Source of the DNA: Actinomycetes bacterium | GTDB taxonomy: Bacteria > Actinomycetota > Acidimicrobiia > Acidimicrobiales > Acidimicrobiaceae | Length of the DNA stretch: 52,003 nucleotides | NCBI GenBank assembly: GCA_021803345.1 | Contig: JAJZLS010000063.1 | Coordinates: 1-52,003, forward strand | Direction of reading: 5' to 3' | Program-made: the position numbers and the translations under genes | The notes under the pieces: model-generated | Told to the model about the DNA's origin: nothing | Seen by the model: the letters and a program-made list of their open reading frames with translations, nothing else | Databases searched by the model: none | In this document: in pieces, positions 26,548 through 34,593 of the stretch | Layout: each line of letters starts with the position of its first letter | How positions within the stretch are numbered: the first letter of the stretch is position 1

Positions 26548-27825
26548 CTATCCAGCGCTTGAGGAAGAAGCGGGAGTACCGCCTGGACCTGACACCGGAG
26601 TGAAAGAACTTCCGTTCCAAACTGTCATGTAGACGTCAGAAGCGGAGAGACCACGGTGATTGCTGGTGGAGAAGTTATATACACCGTATAGACCCGGCAC
26701 ATTCTTCAAACTCTCCATGTACTTCAGAATTTGAGGAGCTGTGGCCTTTACTCCGAGGTGCTGAATGGCCCCTATCAGAAGCTGAGCTGGGTCCCATGAA
26801 AGGCCCCATGCATCTCCTGGGTGTCCACCAGCAGCCGCGACCGCCTTGTCAAACGCCACTACCTTTGCCTTCACTGCTGGATTAGTAATATCTGACGGAG
26901 GCAGATAAAGCGCAGCAGTTGGGAAGTAAAGGGTCTTAGGCAATACCGAGGCAAAGTGTGTCAACTCTGTGTAGTCGGCATTTCCATCTGTAGTCACAGT
27001 CGGAATATTTTCCATGCCAAGCGATGACATACCGTGTACCACAGTACCAAGAGGGCTACCTGTGGTCCAAATAATAAGCGCCTGCGGATTCTTAGACTTA
27101 ATGACAGATAGCTGTGTTGTGACGCTAACGGCACTTGGGTTAAATGTCTGGTGTGTCAGCAAATGGAATGAAGAAAACTCCGGCTTAGCCAGAGCTGCCT
27201 TCAACTGATGCCAACCATCTACACCACTACCGTCAGTCGAAGTAATCGCTGCTATATTTGTCAGACCCTTAGACTTGAGGAACGTCAAATACGACTGAGC
27301 ATCGAACGTGGTCGAGATACCCGCCGAGAACACCATGCTTCCTGGCTTGGGGTGTGTTCCTGGGCTCAGATCGTAAATGAACGGCCCACTTGGAGTTGCC
27401 AAAGCGTCAACTGCTGCGTCAACCGCTACGACTGAACCGTTCAAAATGAAAGGAACATTCGCACTCACCAGCTTGGTTGCATAGTTGACTGCAGTTGATG
27501 GACTTGATTGATTGTCTTGAATGTCAATTTGCAACGGATGACCTTTTATACCACCGCTAGCATTGACATTTTTTGCTAAAGCATCGAGAGACTTAGCCTC
27601 TCTGCTTCCAAGGAAAGAAGCCAATCCAGTCTGCGACACAATCGCGTGTATAACGTAAGGTGTCTTCGAAGAGGAGCTACTCGCCGAGGAAGTGGTTGAT
27701 GCCGAAGAGGCACTTGAGCTCGATCCACATGCAGCTAAGACGGTAGCAGCCACTACCCCGAGAGCTACAATGCGGCTCTTGCCCCATTTGCGTCGATTTG
27801 ACGCTCCATCCATTTGGATGTCCAT
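26548..27825 (-). CDS. ABC-transporter substrate-binding lipoprotein (branched-chain amino acid/aromatic type)
   Basis: A 425-residue periplasmic-binding-protein type I receptor. A lipoprotein signal is clear: basic start (NRRKWGKSR), hydrophobic run, and lipobox LAAC with Cys33, then a Ser-rich linker. The mature part resembles LivK-family receptors (Peripla_BP_6). No permease or ATPase gene is in the window. It has AGGGGGAAAG before the ATG and ends in its own terminator. Its place upstream of the dioxygenase operon and an operator-like site suggest that it binds the aromatic substrate or a relative, but that is inference. Confidence 0.88.
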   Translation of the reverse strand: MDIQMDGASNRRKWGKSRIVALGVVAATVLAACGSSSSASSASTTSSASSSSSKTPYVIHAIVSQTGLASFLGSREAKSLDALAKNVNASGGIKGHPLQIDIQDNQSSPSTAVNYATKLVSANVPFILNGSVVAVDAAVDALATPSGPFIYDLSPGTHPKPGSMVFSAGISTTFDAQSYLTFLKSKGLTNIAAITSTDGSGVDGWHQLKAALAKPEFSSFHLLTHQTFNPSAVSVTTQLSVIKSKNPQALIIWTTGSPLGTVVHGMSSLGMENIPTVTTDGNADYTELTHFASVLPKTLYFPTAALYLPPSDITNPAVKAKVVAFDKAVAAAGGHPGDAWGLSWDPAQLLIGAIQHLGVKATAPQILKYMESLKNVPGLYGVYNFSTSNHRGLSASDVYMTVWNGSSFTPVSGPGGTPASSSSAG

Positions 27826-28199
27826 TCTTTCCCCCTGATAATCGAGGACCCGGTTTTCACCCGGTCTAAATACTAACTTTACAAAGCTACAGCGCCACTC
27901 ACGTGGGGCTGACTTACTTTATAACCCAAAACCGCCAAGTTATCAAAACAGAGTGACATTCTAGGCTGCAGAATACCCTACATAGGATTCAATCAAAAAA
28001 CTGTCGCAATCTTATAAATCTTCTAACCTTCGTCGGTCAAGCAGCTACTGCCATCAAACGCTCTCGCCGCAAACATCTGCTAAAAGGCTCAATATTTATC
28101 AATCGCGTCGGGTTTGACCCATAAAGCAACAACATAATACAACACCCTGGTCTATTAATTCGGTCATCAGAATAGGCACCTTTAGAGCACAGCGCAATA
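27826..28199. other. Intergenic region upstream of the binding-protein gene
   Basis: About 370 bases without a gene. It holds the operator-like site at 27958-27974 and a direct ACCCGG repeat near 27848-27865. I see no clear -35/-10 pair. Confidence 0.6.
27958..27974. promoter_or_regulatory. Possible third IclR site
   Basis: ATTCTa-ggctg-CAGAAT matches the two sites at iclR and the dioxygenase operon in length and arms, with one changed base. It is 133 bases upstream of the binding-protein start, which is far but within a usual upstream region. Confidence 0.45.
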
Positions 28200-29336
28200 T
28201 CACTCATGCCTTATCGTCGAACACTGTCGATCACATTTATGATGCGTCAATTCTGTTACTCCTATCCCAAACCCAAAATCTGGAACTAAAAAATCTCCGT
28301 TACCTTTGCGGTCAACCGATCCTGCAAAGCTTTCAGCGCAATACCACTTTGACGGACCCATATCTCCTATCATGGTGAATCCCCGGTGAGACCCTAGCGT
28401 CATCAACATGCGCCTTCCTATATCAGACTCAAACATTCCACCCAGATATGCAGGTATTTTGGAATCAGCCAGGCTGGTTAGGTATGCGTCAATCAGGGCA
28501 AGCGATCCGACCCGAAATGGCTTAAAGGCTATTGCTATACCAGAACCGAACTCCGTGATTCCACTTCGGCCATATACTCTCTGGCTGCTTTCATCAAGAA
28601 TCAAAGTCCGCTTCAGTCTTTGAGCTAAGCTACTAATCTCATCGATGTCTAGATCGCTGCTCGGTTCCTCTATAAAGATATGTTCTGGGACTTCAACCAG
28701 TGATTCAGCCTGGATCCGGCTTAGCGAACCATTGAAATCCAGAATTATTTCAGAGAGCTCCCGTGGTAGCGATGCAAAATCTACAGTGGTCCGCCAATTA
28801 CTGTCGACTTTGAATTTGACCCTTTTCAAACCCTGATTTAGTAAATCCTTAACTTCACTCAAAGTGCTCCTCCAGTCGCGGACAGCACTTATTGAAGCAC
28901 CAAAATAAAGCCGGCGAGAAGGTTGGTAATTTTGGCTACTAAATAAAACGCCCAAATACTCAGTTAATCCGATCCCATTAAGTTTGGCGGCAAGATCAGC
29001 TAAAGCGCTTTCTAGGGCAAACCTGCATGCCCCGTGACCCACAAGCCAATCCAGGCTGTGAAAATCTACAGTCGGCTGACGCATCAATGCTGGAAGTAAT
29101 ACCTCGCTTAGAAGCAGAGAGCATCCCCCAATCCACTCGCTGCTGTAGCTCGGAATTTCTAATGCCGGAAGTTCACCAAATCCAGAAACCCCTTGGCTAT
29201 GAAGCTCGATTAAAACAATCCGACGCCGATCGTGTTTCTGGCGGGAACCTGTAACCGGTCGTGTGAGTTCGCAGAAGCCAAAGTGAAGTTTGGACCATTC
29301 AATCTCAAACTTTTCACCAACCATGGCAACGTCCAA
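28200..29336 (-). CDS. menC: o-Succinylbenzoate synthase-like enolase superfamily enzyme
   Basis: MenC dehydrates SHCHC to o-succinylbenzoate in menaquinone synthesis. The 378-residue protein has the muconate-lactonizing-type residues: KVKFKVD (catalytic KxK near 170), metal ligands at LDFNGS, FIEEP and LILDES (near 195, 222 and 245), and the second Lys in IAFKPFRVG near 271. No other men gene is in the window, so a related dipeptide epimerase or N-acylamino acid racemase is possible, though the length and motifs suit MenC. It lies just downstream of the tRNA on the same strand. Confidence 0.75.
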   Translation of the reverse strand: MDVAMVGEKFEIEWSKLHFGFCELTRPVTGSRQKHDRRRIVLIELHSQGVSGFGELPALEIPSYSSEWIGGCSLLLSEVLLPALMRQPTVDFHSLDWLVGHGACRFALESALADLAAKLNGIGLTEYLGVLFSSQNYQPSRRLYFGASISAVRDWRSTLSEVKDLLNQGLKRVKFKVDSNWRTTVDFASLPRELSEIILDFNGSLSRIQAESLVEVPEHIFIEEPSSDLDIDEISSLAQRLKRTLILDESSQRVYGRSGITEFGSGIAIAFKPFRVGSLALIDAYLTSLADSKIPAYLGGMFESDIGRRMLMTLGSHRGFTMIGDMGPSKWYCAESFAGSVDRKGNGDFLVPDFGFGIGVTELTHHKCDRQCSTIRHE

Positions 29337-29660
29337 TCTGAAATCTCACTTAGTCCCGTCATCGCCTATCCGACATTTAGGCTGCAATCACAAATAGGTA
29401 CTGCTTGCAAAAATGCCGATACTACGCACAGTAGATAATCTGATTTAGACAGCATAACCGGCCATACACAACCAAACAGGCACCTCAACCATTGGATTGG
29501 TTTAGTAATCCAAAACCAGCACGAAGCACATATTGATAAATTGTTGGACCGAAAATACCTCAACGAAGGAATTGAAATCGCTCCGTTTACAGGGTTAGGA
29601 AACTGGACAATGTTCGGCAAACAAAAGCGATACAGTTCCGATCTGAGCTGCAATCATAAG
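29337..29660. other. Gene-free stretch between menC and tRNA-Leu
   Basis: About 320 bases in which I see no gene, repeat or clear promoter; the menC promoter may lie here. Confidence 0.5.
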
Positions 29661-29742
29661 TACCCGGGGCGGGACTTGAACCCGCACGCCTTGGGGGCAA
29701 AGGATTTTGAGTCCTCCGTGTCTACCATTCCACCACCCGGGC
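29661..29742 (-). tRNA. tRNA-Leu (anticodon CAA)
   Basis: On the minus strand the 82-base sequence starts GCCCGGG and ends CCCGGGTA, forming the acceptor stem. The D-arm has GTGGAATGGTAGACAC, the anticodon loop is CUCAAAA (anticodon CAA, for UUG codons), a short variable arm typical for class II tRNA follows (TGCCCCCAAGGCG), and the T-arm is GGGTTCAAGTCCC. CCA is not encoded. Confidence 0.95.
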
Positions 29743-30048
29743 AAATAGGGAAAAACCATAGGTCAGACTACCCGCTCGTGTCGACTTCATAACGCTTTTG
29801 ATAAAACTATCGATCTAAAAGTTATCTCGTCGCAACCAACTTAGGATAAAAACAATTTGTAACCTTTTTGAACTATACGCAGTCTAAGCTTCAGCGCTAT
29901 GAAAAATCGGGCAGCCGATCCATCAAGAACAGCTGATTCTTCAAGGAAGACAGACCCTGAAAAATTCAGGAAAGTCTTTCTAGAGAATAACTTTGAAATT
30001 CAATTAGAAAAGGTTGTTTGTGTCATTAGTAGGTAGCGGAGAATACTG
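29743..30048. other. Upstream region of the fab operon
   Basis: About 300 bases between divergent tRNA-Leu and fabD. The fab promoter should be here, but no strong -35/-10 pair is visible. GGAGA lies 6 bases before the fabD TTG. Confidence 0.5.
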
Positions 30049-31269
30049 TTGATAGCTTTTACATTTCCTGGCCAGGGCTCACAGAGACCCAACATGGGCG
30101 CACCATGGGTAGACCATCCTTCCTGGGAGCTTGTAAACGATGCCAGCGAAGCCACGGGGCGCGACATAGAAGACTTGTTGATTAATTCCGATGCTGACAC
30201 CTTGTCCACCACTAGAAACACTCAACTAGTAACTTTCACGATGTCTATGGTAATTCTCGACGCTATAGAACGTCTTGGGGTGACACCAGCCATGTGTGCT
30301 GGTCACTCGCTGGGTGAATATGGGGCACTAGTTGCTGCAGGAGCCCTTTCATTTGAAGCAGGCGCCAAGCTGGTGTCCGAAAGATCTGAGGCAATGCAGA
30401 GCGCGGCTCTCGAAAGCCATGGAGCCATGACTGCGCTGCTAGGAATTTCCGATTCTGAGGCACAAAATGCATGCGACGAGGCTGGTGAGAATGTATGGGT
30501 CGCAAACTATAACGCTCCAGGACAAGTAGTAATAGCTGGACTGGTCGATGCAGTCGCAAAAGCCAGCGAAATCGCCAGAACCAAGGGTGCCAAAAAAGTA
30601 GTCAATATCCCAGTTAAGGGAGCTTTTCATACCCCTTTTATGAACTCAGCCCGTCAAAGACTCAGGAAAGCACTTTCAGACACGCGCTTCTACGACCTGG
30701 AAGTTCCAGTGATTGCAAACGTCGATGCCAAACCACATCAAAGAGCATCCGAATGGCCAATACTGTTGGCCACCCAATTGACTTCACCTGTTAAATGGAC
30801 CCAGTCCCTTGCAAAGCTGGCTGAAATGGGAGCCAAGACGCTTATCGAGGTTGGAACCGGCGGAGTTCTAACCGGGCTTGCTAAACGGACCGTACCTGAG
30901 CTAAATGCCTTATCGGTAGGATCTCCAGATGATCTCGACAAACTTGTTGTCCTGATTTCAGCGGATAGCCCTATAACGCCGGTCTTGGAGCATCATCAGG
31001 GTGAACATCTTTATATTTCGGAAAGAATGGTGGTTGCACCTCAGGCGGGAATCTTCGAACCCGCTCCGGAACTAGTACCAGAGGTCACTTCCCAGACGGA
31101 ACGGCAATCAAAGCCCTCCGTAAATGTGGGACAGGTGATTGGGGCAATATCTGGAACCGAGGTACGCTCTCCGTTCTCAGGCGAACTCATGGGAATGATA
31201 GCTGTTTCAGGTGAACGAGTAACTATTGGCCAACCGTTAGCGTGGCTACGAACACAAAGGGAATCATGA
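30049..31269 (+). CDS. fabD: Malonyl-CoA:ACP transacylase with biotinyl/lipoyl-like tail
   Basis: FabD loads malonyl groups on ACP. The N-terminal 300 residues hold PGQGSQ at 7-12, the nucleophile in AGHSLGEYGAL (Ser87) and GAFHTPFM (catalytic His near 195). The protein is 406 residues, about 95 longer than typical FabD. The extra part is a linker followed by GTEVRSPFSGELMGMIAV and SGERVTIGQPLAWLR near 368-401, which reads like the first half of a biotinyl/lipoyl domain, but the chain ends where the MKM lysine would be expected. TTG start, GGAGA 6 bases before. First gene of the fab operon; it overlaps fabH (ATGA). Confidence 0.93.
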   Translation: MIAFTFPGQGSQRPNMGAPWVDHPSWELVNDASEATGRDIEDLLINSDADTLSTTRNTQLVTFTMSMVILDAIERLGVTPAMCAGHSLGEYGALVAAGALSFEAGAKLVSERSEAMQSAALESHGAMTALLGISDSEAQNACDEAGENVWVANYNAPGQVVIAGLVDAVAKASEIARTKGAKKVVNIPVKGAFHTPFMNSARQRLRKALSDTRFYDLEVPVIANVDAKPHQRASEWPILLATQLTSPVKWTQSLAKLAEMGAKTLIEVGTGGVLTGLAKRTVPELNALSVGSPDDLDKLVVLISADSPITPVLEHHQGEHLYISERMVVAPQAGIFEPAPELVPEVTSQTERQSKPSVNVGQVIGAISGTEVRSPFSGELMGMIAVSGERVTIGQPLAWLRTQRES

Positions 31270-32201
31270 ATATAAGAGGAACACGCATAACTGGTTGGGG
31301 CGTTGCACTGCCAGATCGGGTAGTAACCAATGCAGACTTCGAAGCTAGGATAGATACATCCGACCAATGGATAACCGAGAGAACTGGCATCAAAGAGCGC
31401 CGGTTTGGAGGCACCACCGCGTCACTGGCTGCAGAAGCGGGTATACGTGCGATAAAATCAGCGAACCTTATTCCAGAAGACATCGATCTATTGGTGCTAT
31501 CGACCACCACACCGGATCTGACAACACCTGCCACCTCTTCGCTGGTTCAGAATCTGATTGGAACCAAGGGAGGGGCCTTTGACCTTAATGCCGCTTGCGC
31601 TGGTTTTGTCTATGGGCTGGTAGCAGCCTCAGGAATGATCAAAATGGGCAGCAATAAGGTACTTCTGATAGGGTCAGACACTCTCTCCCGAATAACCGAC
31701 CAGGACGACCGCTCGACAGCTATCCTTTTTGCCGACGGAGCTGGAGCAATTGTGCTGGAAGTCGATTCCGGCACTGATAACATTCTCGCCTACGACCTCG
31801 GAGTGGACGGCTCGGCGGCGCCAATTTTATACTGCAATCTTGGCGATTATATGAAAATGGAAGGACGAGAAGTCTTCAAACGAGCAGTTCGGGTCATGGT
31901 CGATTCCTCAAACAACGTCCTAGAGAAAGCCAATCTGACAAACGACGATATAGCTCTTATGGTTCCCCACCAGGCCAATATCAGAATAATTGAAGCGGCA
32001 AACCAAAGACTTGGAATTCCAATAGAGAGAACCGCAGTAGTGCTGGATCGCACGGGAAACACCTCATCTGCCTCAATTCCGCTGGCTTTAGCTGACGCGG
32101 CTGAGTCAGGACGGCTAAAAGAAGGCGACAATATTTTGTTCTGTGGATTTGGCGCCGGCATGACTTGGTCAAGCGCAATAGTCAAATGGACGATCCGATG
32201 A
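31266..32201 (+). CDS. fabH: Beta-ketoacyl-ACP synthase III
   Basis: FabH starts fatty-acid synthesis by condensing an acyl-CoA primer with malonyl-ACP. The catalytic triad is visible: Cys111 in DLNAACAGF, His in VPHQANIRI near 235 and Asn in DRTGNTSSAS near 265. Length 311 residues from the ATG at 31266, which overlaps the fabD TGA; an upstream GTG at 31242 lies in fabD and is not needed. It ends in ATGA overlap with fabG. Branched or straight primer preference cannot be told. Confidence 0.96.
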   Translation: MNIRGTRITGWGVALPDRVVTNADFEARIDTSDQWITERTGIKERRFGGTTASLAAEAGIRAIKSANLIPEDIDLLVLSTTTPDLTTPATSSLVQNLIGTKGGAFDLNAACAGFVYGLVAASGMIKMGSNKVLLIGSDTLSRITDQDDRSTAILFADGAGAIVLEVDSGTDNILAYDLGVDGSAAPILYCNLGDYMKMEGREVFKRAVRVMVDSSNNVLEKANLTNDDIALMVPHQANIRIIEAANQRLGIPIERTAVVLDRTGNTSSASIPLALADAAESGRLKEGDNILFCGFGAGMTWSSAIVKWTIR

Positions 32202-32920
32202 ACAAAAGAACCGTGTTGATAACCGGGGGCGCCAAAGGAATAGGCGGCGCATTGGCCCAACTGTTAGCCGAGGCTGGGCACAATGTGGCAGTGACATATC
32301 GAAATAATCACGTAGAAGAGTCGCTAACCAGTCTCGGCATCCATGCATTTAAATGCGACATCTCTGATCCAATTCAAATTCAAGACACCTTCAAACTGGT
32401 AGAGGAAGAGCTTGGCCCGGTTGAGATTTTAGTTGCCAATGCCGGTATGACCAAGGATACCTTGATGCTCAGGATGAACCAAACCGCATGGGATGAGGTA
32501 ATTCAAACGAACCTGACTTCTGCTTACCATCTTACGAAATGCGCACTGCCCAAAATGGTGAAAGCCCACTGGGGAAGAATCATCTACGTGTCGTCAGTTG
32601 TGGCACAGATGGGCATAGCCGGACAATCCAATTACGGAGCATCAAAGGCCGGCCTGATCGGCCTGGCAAGATCCCTGGCAAGAGAAGTTGCCTCCAGAAA
32701 AATCACTGTTAACGTGGTTGTTCCCGGTGCCGTCGATACTGACATGTTGAAGGTACTCGGCGAGGAAAAGGTCAGCTCTATGGTGGGCCAGATACCCCTG
32801 CAAAGAGCAGCGGATCCATTGGAGATCGCGTATGCAATAAAATTTCTAGCTTCTGACGAAGCTCGATATATCACCGGAGTAGTGCTTCCGGTCGATGGAG
32901 GATTGGCTATGGGATTTTAA
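32198..32920 (+). CDS. fabG: 3-Oxoacyl-ACP reductase
   Basis: FabG is the NADPH-dependent short-chain reductase of the elongation cycle. It shows VLITGGAKGIGGALA near 5-19, NAGMTKDTLMLRM near 82-94, VSSVVAQMGIAGQSNYGASKAG with the Ser-Tyr-Lys catalytic set near 131-152, and ends in YITGVVLPVDGGLAMGF. 240 residues from the ATG at 32198, which overlaps the fabH stop; an in-frame GTG upstream is not needed. acpP follows after 78 bases. Confidence 0.95.
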   Translation: MNKRTVLITGGAKGIGGALAQLLAEAGHNVAVTYRNNHVEESLTSLGIHAFKCDISDPIQIQDTFKLVEEELGPVEILVANAGMTKDTLMLRMNQTAWDEVIQTNLTSAYHLTKCALPKMVKAHWGRIIYVSSVVAQMGIAGQSNYGASKAGLIGLARSLAREVASRKITVNVVVPGAVDTDMLKVLGEEKVSSMVGQIPLQRAADPLEIAYAIKFLASDEARYITGVVLPVDGGLAMGF

Positions 32921-32998
32921 CTCACAACCATCTCCAAATAGCGACTCATCATAATGGATTTGCAGTACAGCAACTAAAAAAATATGAAAGGAAATAAA

Positions 32999-33238
32999 AT
33001 GGAAGACAAGGAAACTTTTGAGAGATTCAGGAAATGTGCAGTCGAGGTTCTAGGCGTGACACCAGATCAAGTCACCCTTGAAGCCCGATTTGCCGAAGAC
33101 TTGGATGCAGACTCTTTAGACCTGGTGGAACTTGTAATGGCCCTCGAAGAAGAGTTCAACATAACCGTGGAGGAGTCCGAACTCGATGGAGTGGACACGG
33201 TCGGAGGAGCCTACGCACTAGTAACGGGCAAACTATAA
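32999..33238 (+). CDS. acpP: Acyl carrier protein
   Basis: ACP carries the growing acyl chain on a phosphopantetheine arm. The 79-residue acidic protein has the attachment Ser39 in DLDADSLDLVEL. GAAAGGA lies 7 bases before the ATG at 32999, which favours this over an ATG at 32984 that sits on the ribosome site. The TAA overlaps the fabF ATG by one base. Confidence 0.96.
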   Translation: MEDKETFERFRKCAVEVLGVTPDQVTLEARFAEDLDADSLDLVELVMALEEEFNITVEESELDGVDTVGGAYALVTGKL

Positions 33239-34449
33239 TGAAACTGACCTGGGGGCCAAACGGCGCCAGAGATGGACTGGAAGCACCTTACAAAGTTGCT
33301 ATTACCGGAATTGGGCCAGTATCATCGGTTGGGATCGGTAAAGACGCCTTTTGGGATGGCCTGTGTCAATCGGAAGTGACGGGCGATCGAACCATAAAGG
33401 ATTTTGAGCCCTCCAAATGGTTAAACGCAAAAGAAATCCGCAGGACAGACCGATTTAATCAATTTGGGATTGCGGCTGCTGATTTGGCTATGAAAGACGC
33501 CGGTGAATTTGAAGTCAATCCCGATCTTGCTGGTGTAATGATGGGAACCGGCATTGGCGGACTATCCAGCCTCGAAAACCAAGTCATCCTGCAATATGAA
33601 CGAGGGGCAGACCGGGTCAGCCCGTTCTTGGTACCACTGATGATGGGCAACGCAGGCTCGGCCTCAATTTCAATGAAATACGGTTTTCGAGGACCCTGCG
33701 AATCTGTAGTAACCGCCTGTGCTGCTGGAACCCACGCAATCATCCGGGCTGCTAAAACCATCGCAACTGGGCGATGCAAGGTTATGCTTGCAGGCGGAAC
33801 TGAGGCAGCAATGACCTCAACCGCTTATGCCGGATTTGTAAATATGACTGCAATGTCAAATGTCGACATATCCAGGCCTTTCGATAAAGACCGGGACGGG
33901 TTTGTAATGACCGAAGGTGGAGCTGTTGTAGTCCTCGAAGAGCTTGAATTTGCCAAAGCACGAGGTGCACATATCTACGGAATCATTTCTGGAACAGCCT
34001 CCAACGCCGACGCATACCATATCACTGCCCCCGCCCCTCACGGGATTGGTGCAGCCGAATGTATGCGGCTGGCCATAGCGGATGCAAATATGACTCCAGG
34101 AGATATCGTTCATATAAATGCCCATGGCACTTCGACTCCATTGAACGATCTCTCAGAATCAGAAGCCATCATCTCGGTATTTGGCGACTCTCCCCCACCG
34201 GCAACCTCAATAAAAGGTGCTCTTGGACATGCGTTAGGTGGTGCTGGTGCGCTCGGAGCAGCGGCTGCAGCCCTTACCCTTGAAAAGGGAATGGTGGTAC
34301 CAACAGCAAATACCAAAAATATTGATCCGGAGATCAATATAGATGTTGTGATTTTAGAACCCAGAAAAATTGAACTCGGACCTGTAATATCCAACTCCTT
34401 TGGTTTTGGCGGTCACAATGGTTCCATTGTGATGGAACCATTCGGATAG
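33238..34449 (+). CDS. fabF: Beta-ketoacyl-ACP synthase II
   Basis: FabF elongates acyl-ACP with malonyl-ACP. The 403 residues contain VTACAAGTHAI with the active Cys near 162, NAHGTSTPLND near 298 and GALGHALGGAGALGA near 330, giving the Cys-His-His site of KAS I/II enzymes. The end NSFGFGGHNGSIV is also typical. The N-terminus has about 17 extra residues before YKVAITGIG. It is the last gene of the operon; a hairpin follows. Confidence 0.96.
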   Translation: MKLTWGPNGARDGLEAPYKVAITGIGPVSSVGIGKDAFWDGLCQSEVTGDRTIKDFEPSKWLNAKEIRRTDRFNQFGIAAADLAMKDAGEFEVNPDLAGVMMGTGIGGLSSLENQVILQYERGADRVSPFLVPLMMGNAGSASISMKYGFRGPCESVVTACAAGTHAIIRAAKTIATGRCKVMLAGGTEAAMTSTAYAGFVNMTAMSNVDISRPFDKDRDGFVMTEGGAVVVLEELEFAKARGAHIYGIISGTASNADAYHITAPAPHGIGAAECMRLAIADANMTPGDIVHINAHGTSTPLNDLSESEAIISVFGDSPPPATSIKGALGHALGGAGALGAAAAALTLEKGMVVPTANTKNIDPEINIDVVILEPRKIELGPVISNSFGFGGHNGSIVMEPFG

Positions 34450-34474
34450 ACCAAATTTGCTATCTTTTAAATCT

Positions 34475-34521
34475 TAAAGCTAACAGGCACGGGAATAACC
34501 AGCTCGTGCTTGTTAGCTTTA
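34475..34521 (+). terminator. Hairpin after the fab operon
   Basis: TAAAGCTAACAgGCACG pairs with CGTGCtTGTTAGCTTTA around a 13-base loop, 25 bases after fabF. The stem carries T's at its end but no separate T-run follows, so termination strength is uncertain. Confidence 0.65.
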
Positions 34522-34593
34522 AAAACGAATCTGAATCTTACTAATCTGGAGTTGGCGGTAAATTATTTGTATTGCCTATAAGACCGGAATCAG

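Noticed and set aside
28156-28171. ATTCGG-tcat-CAGAAT as a fourth IclR site
   Set aside because: It is 16 rather than 17 bases and has two changed positions, so it does not fit the other three.
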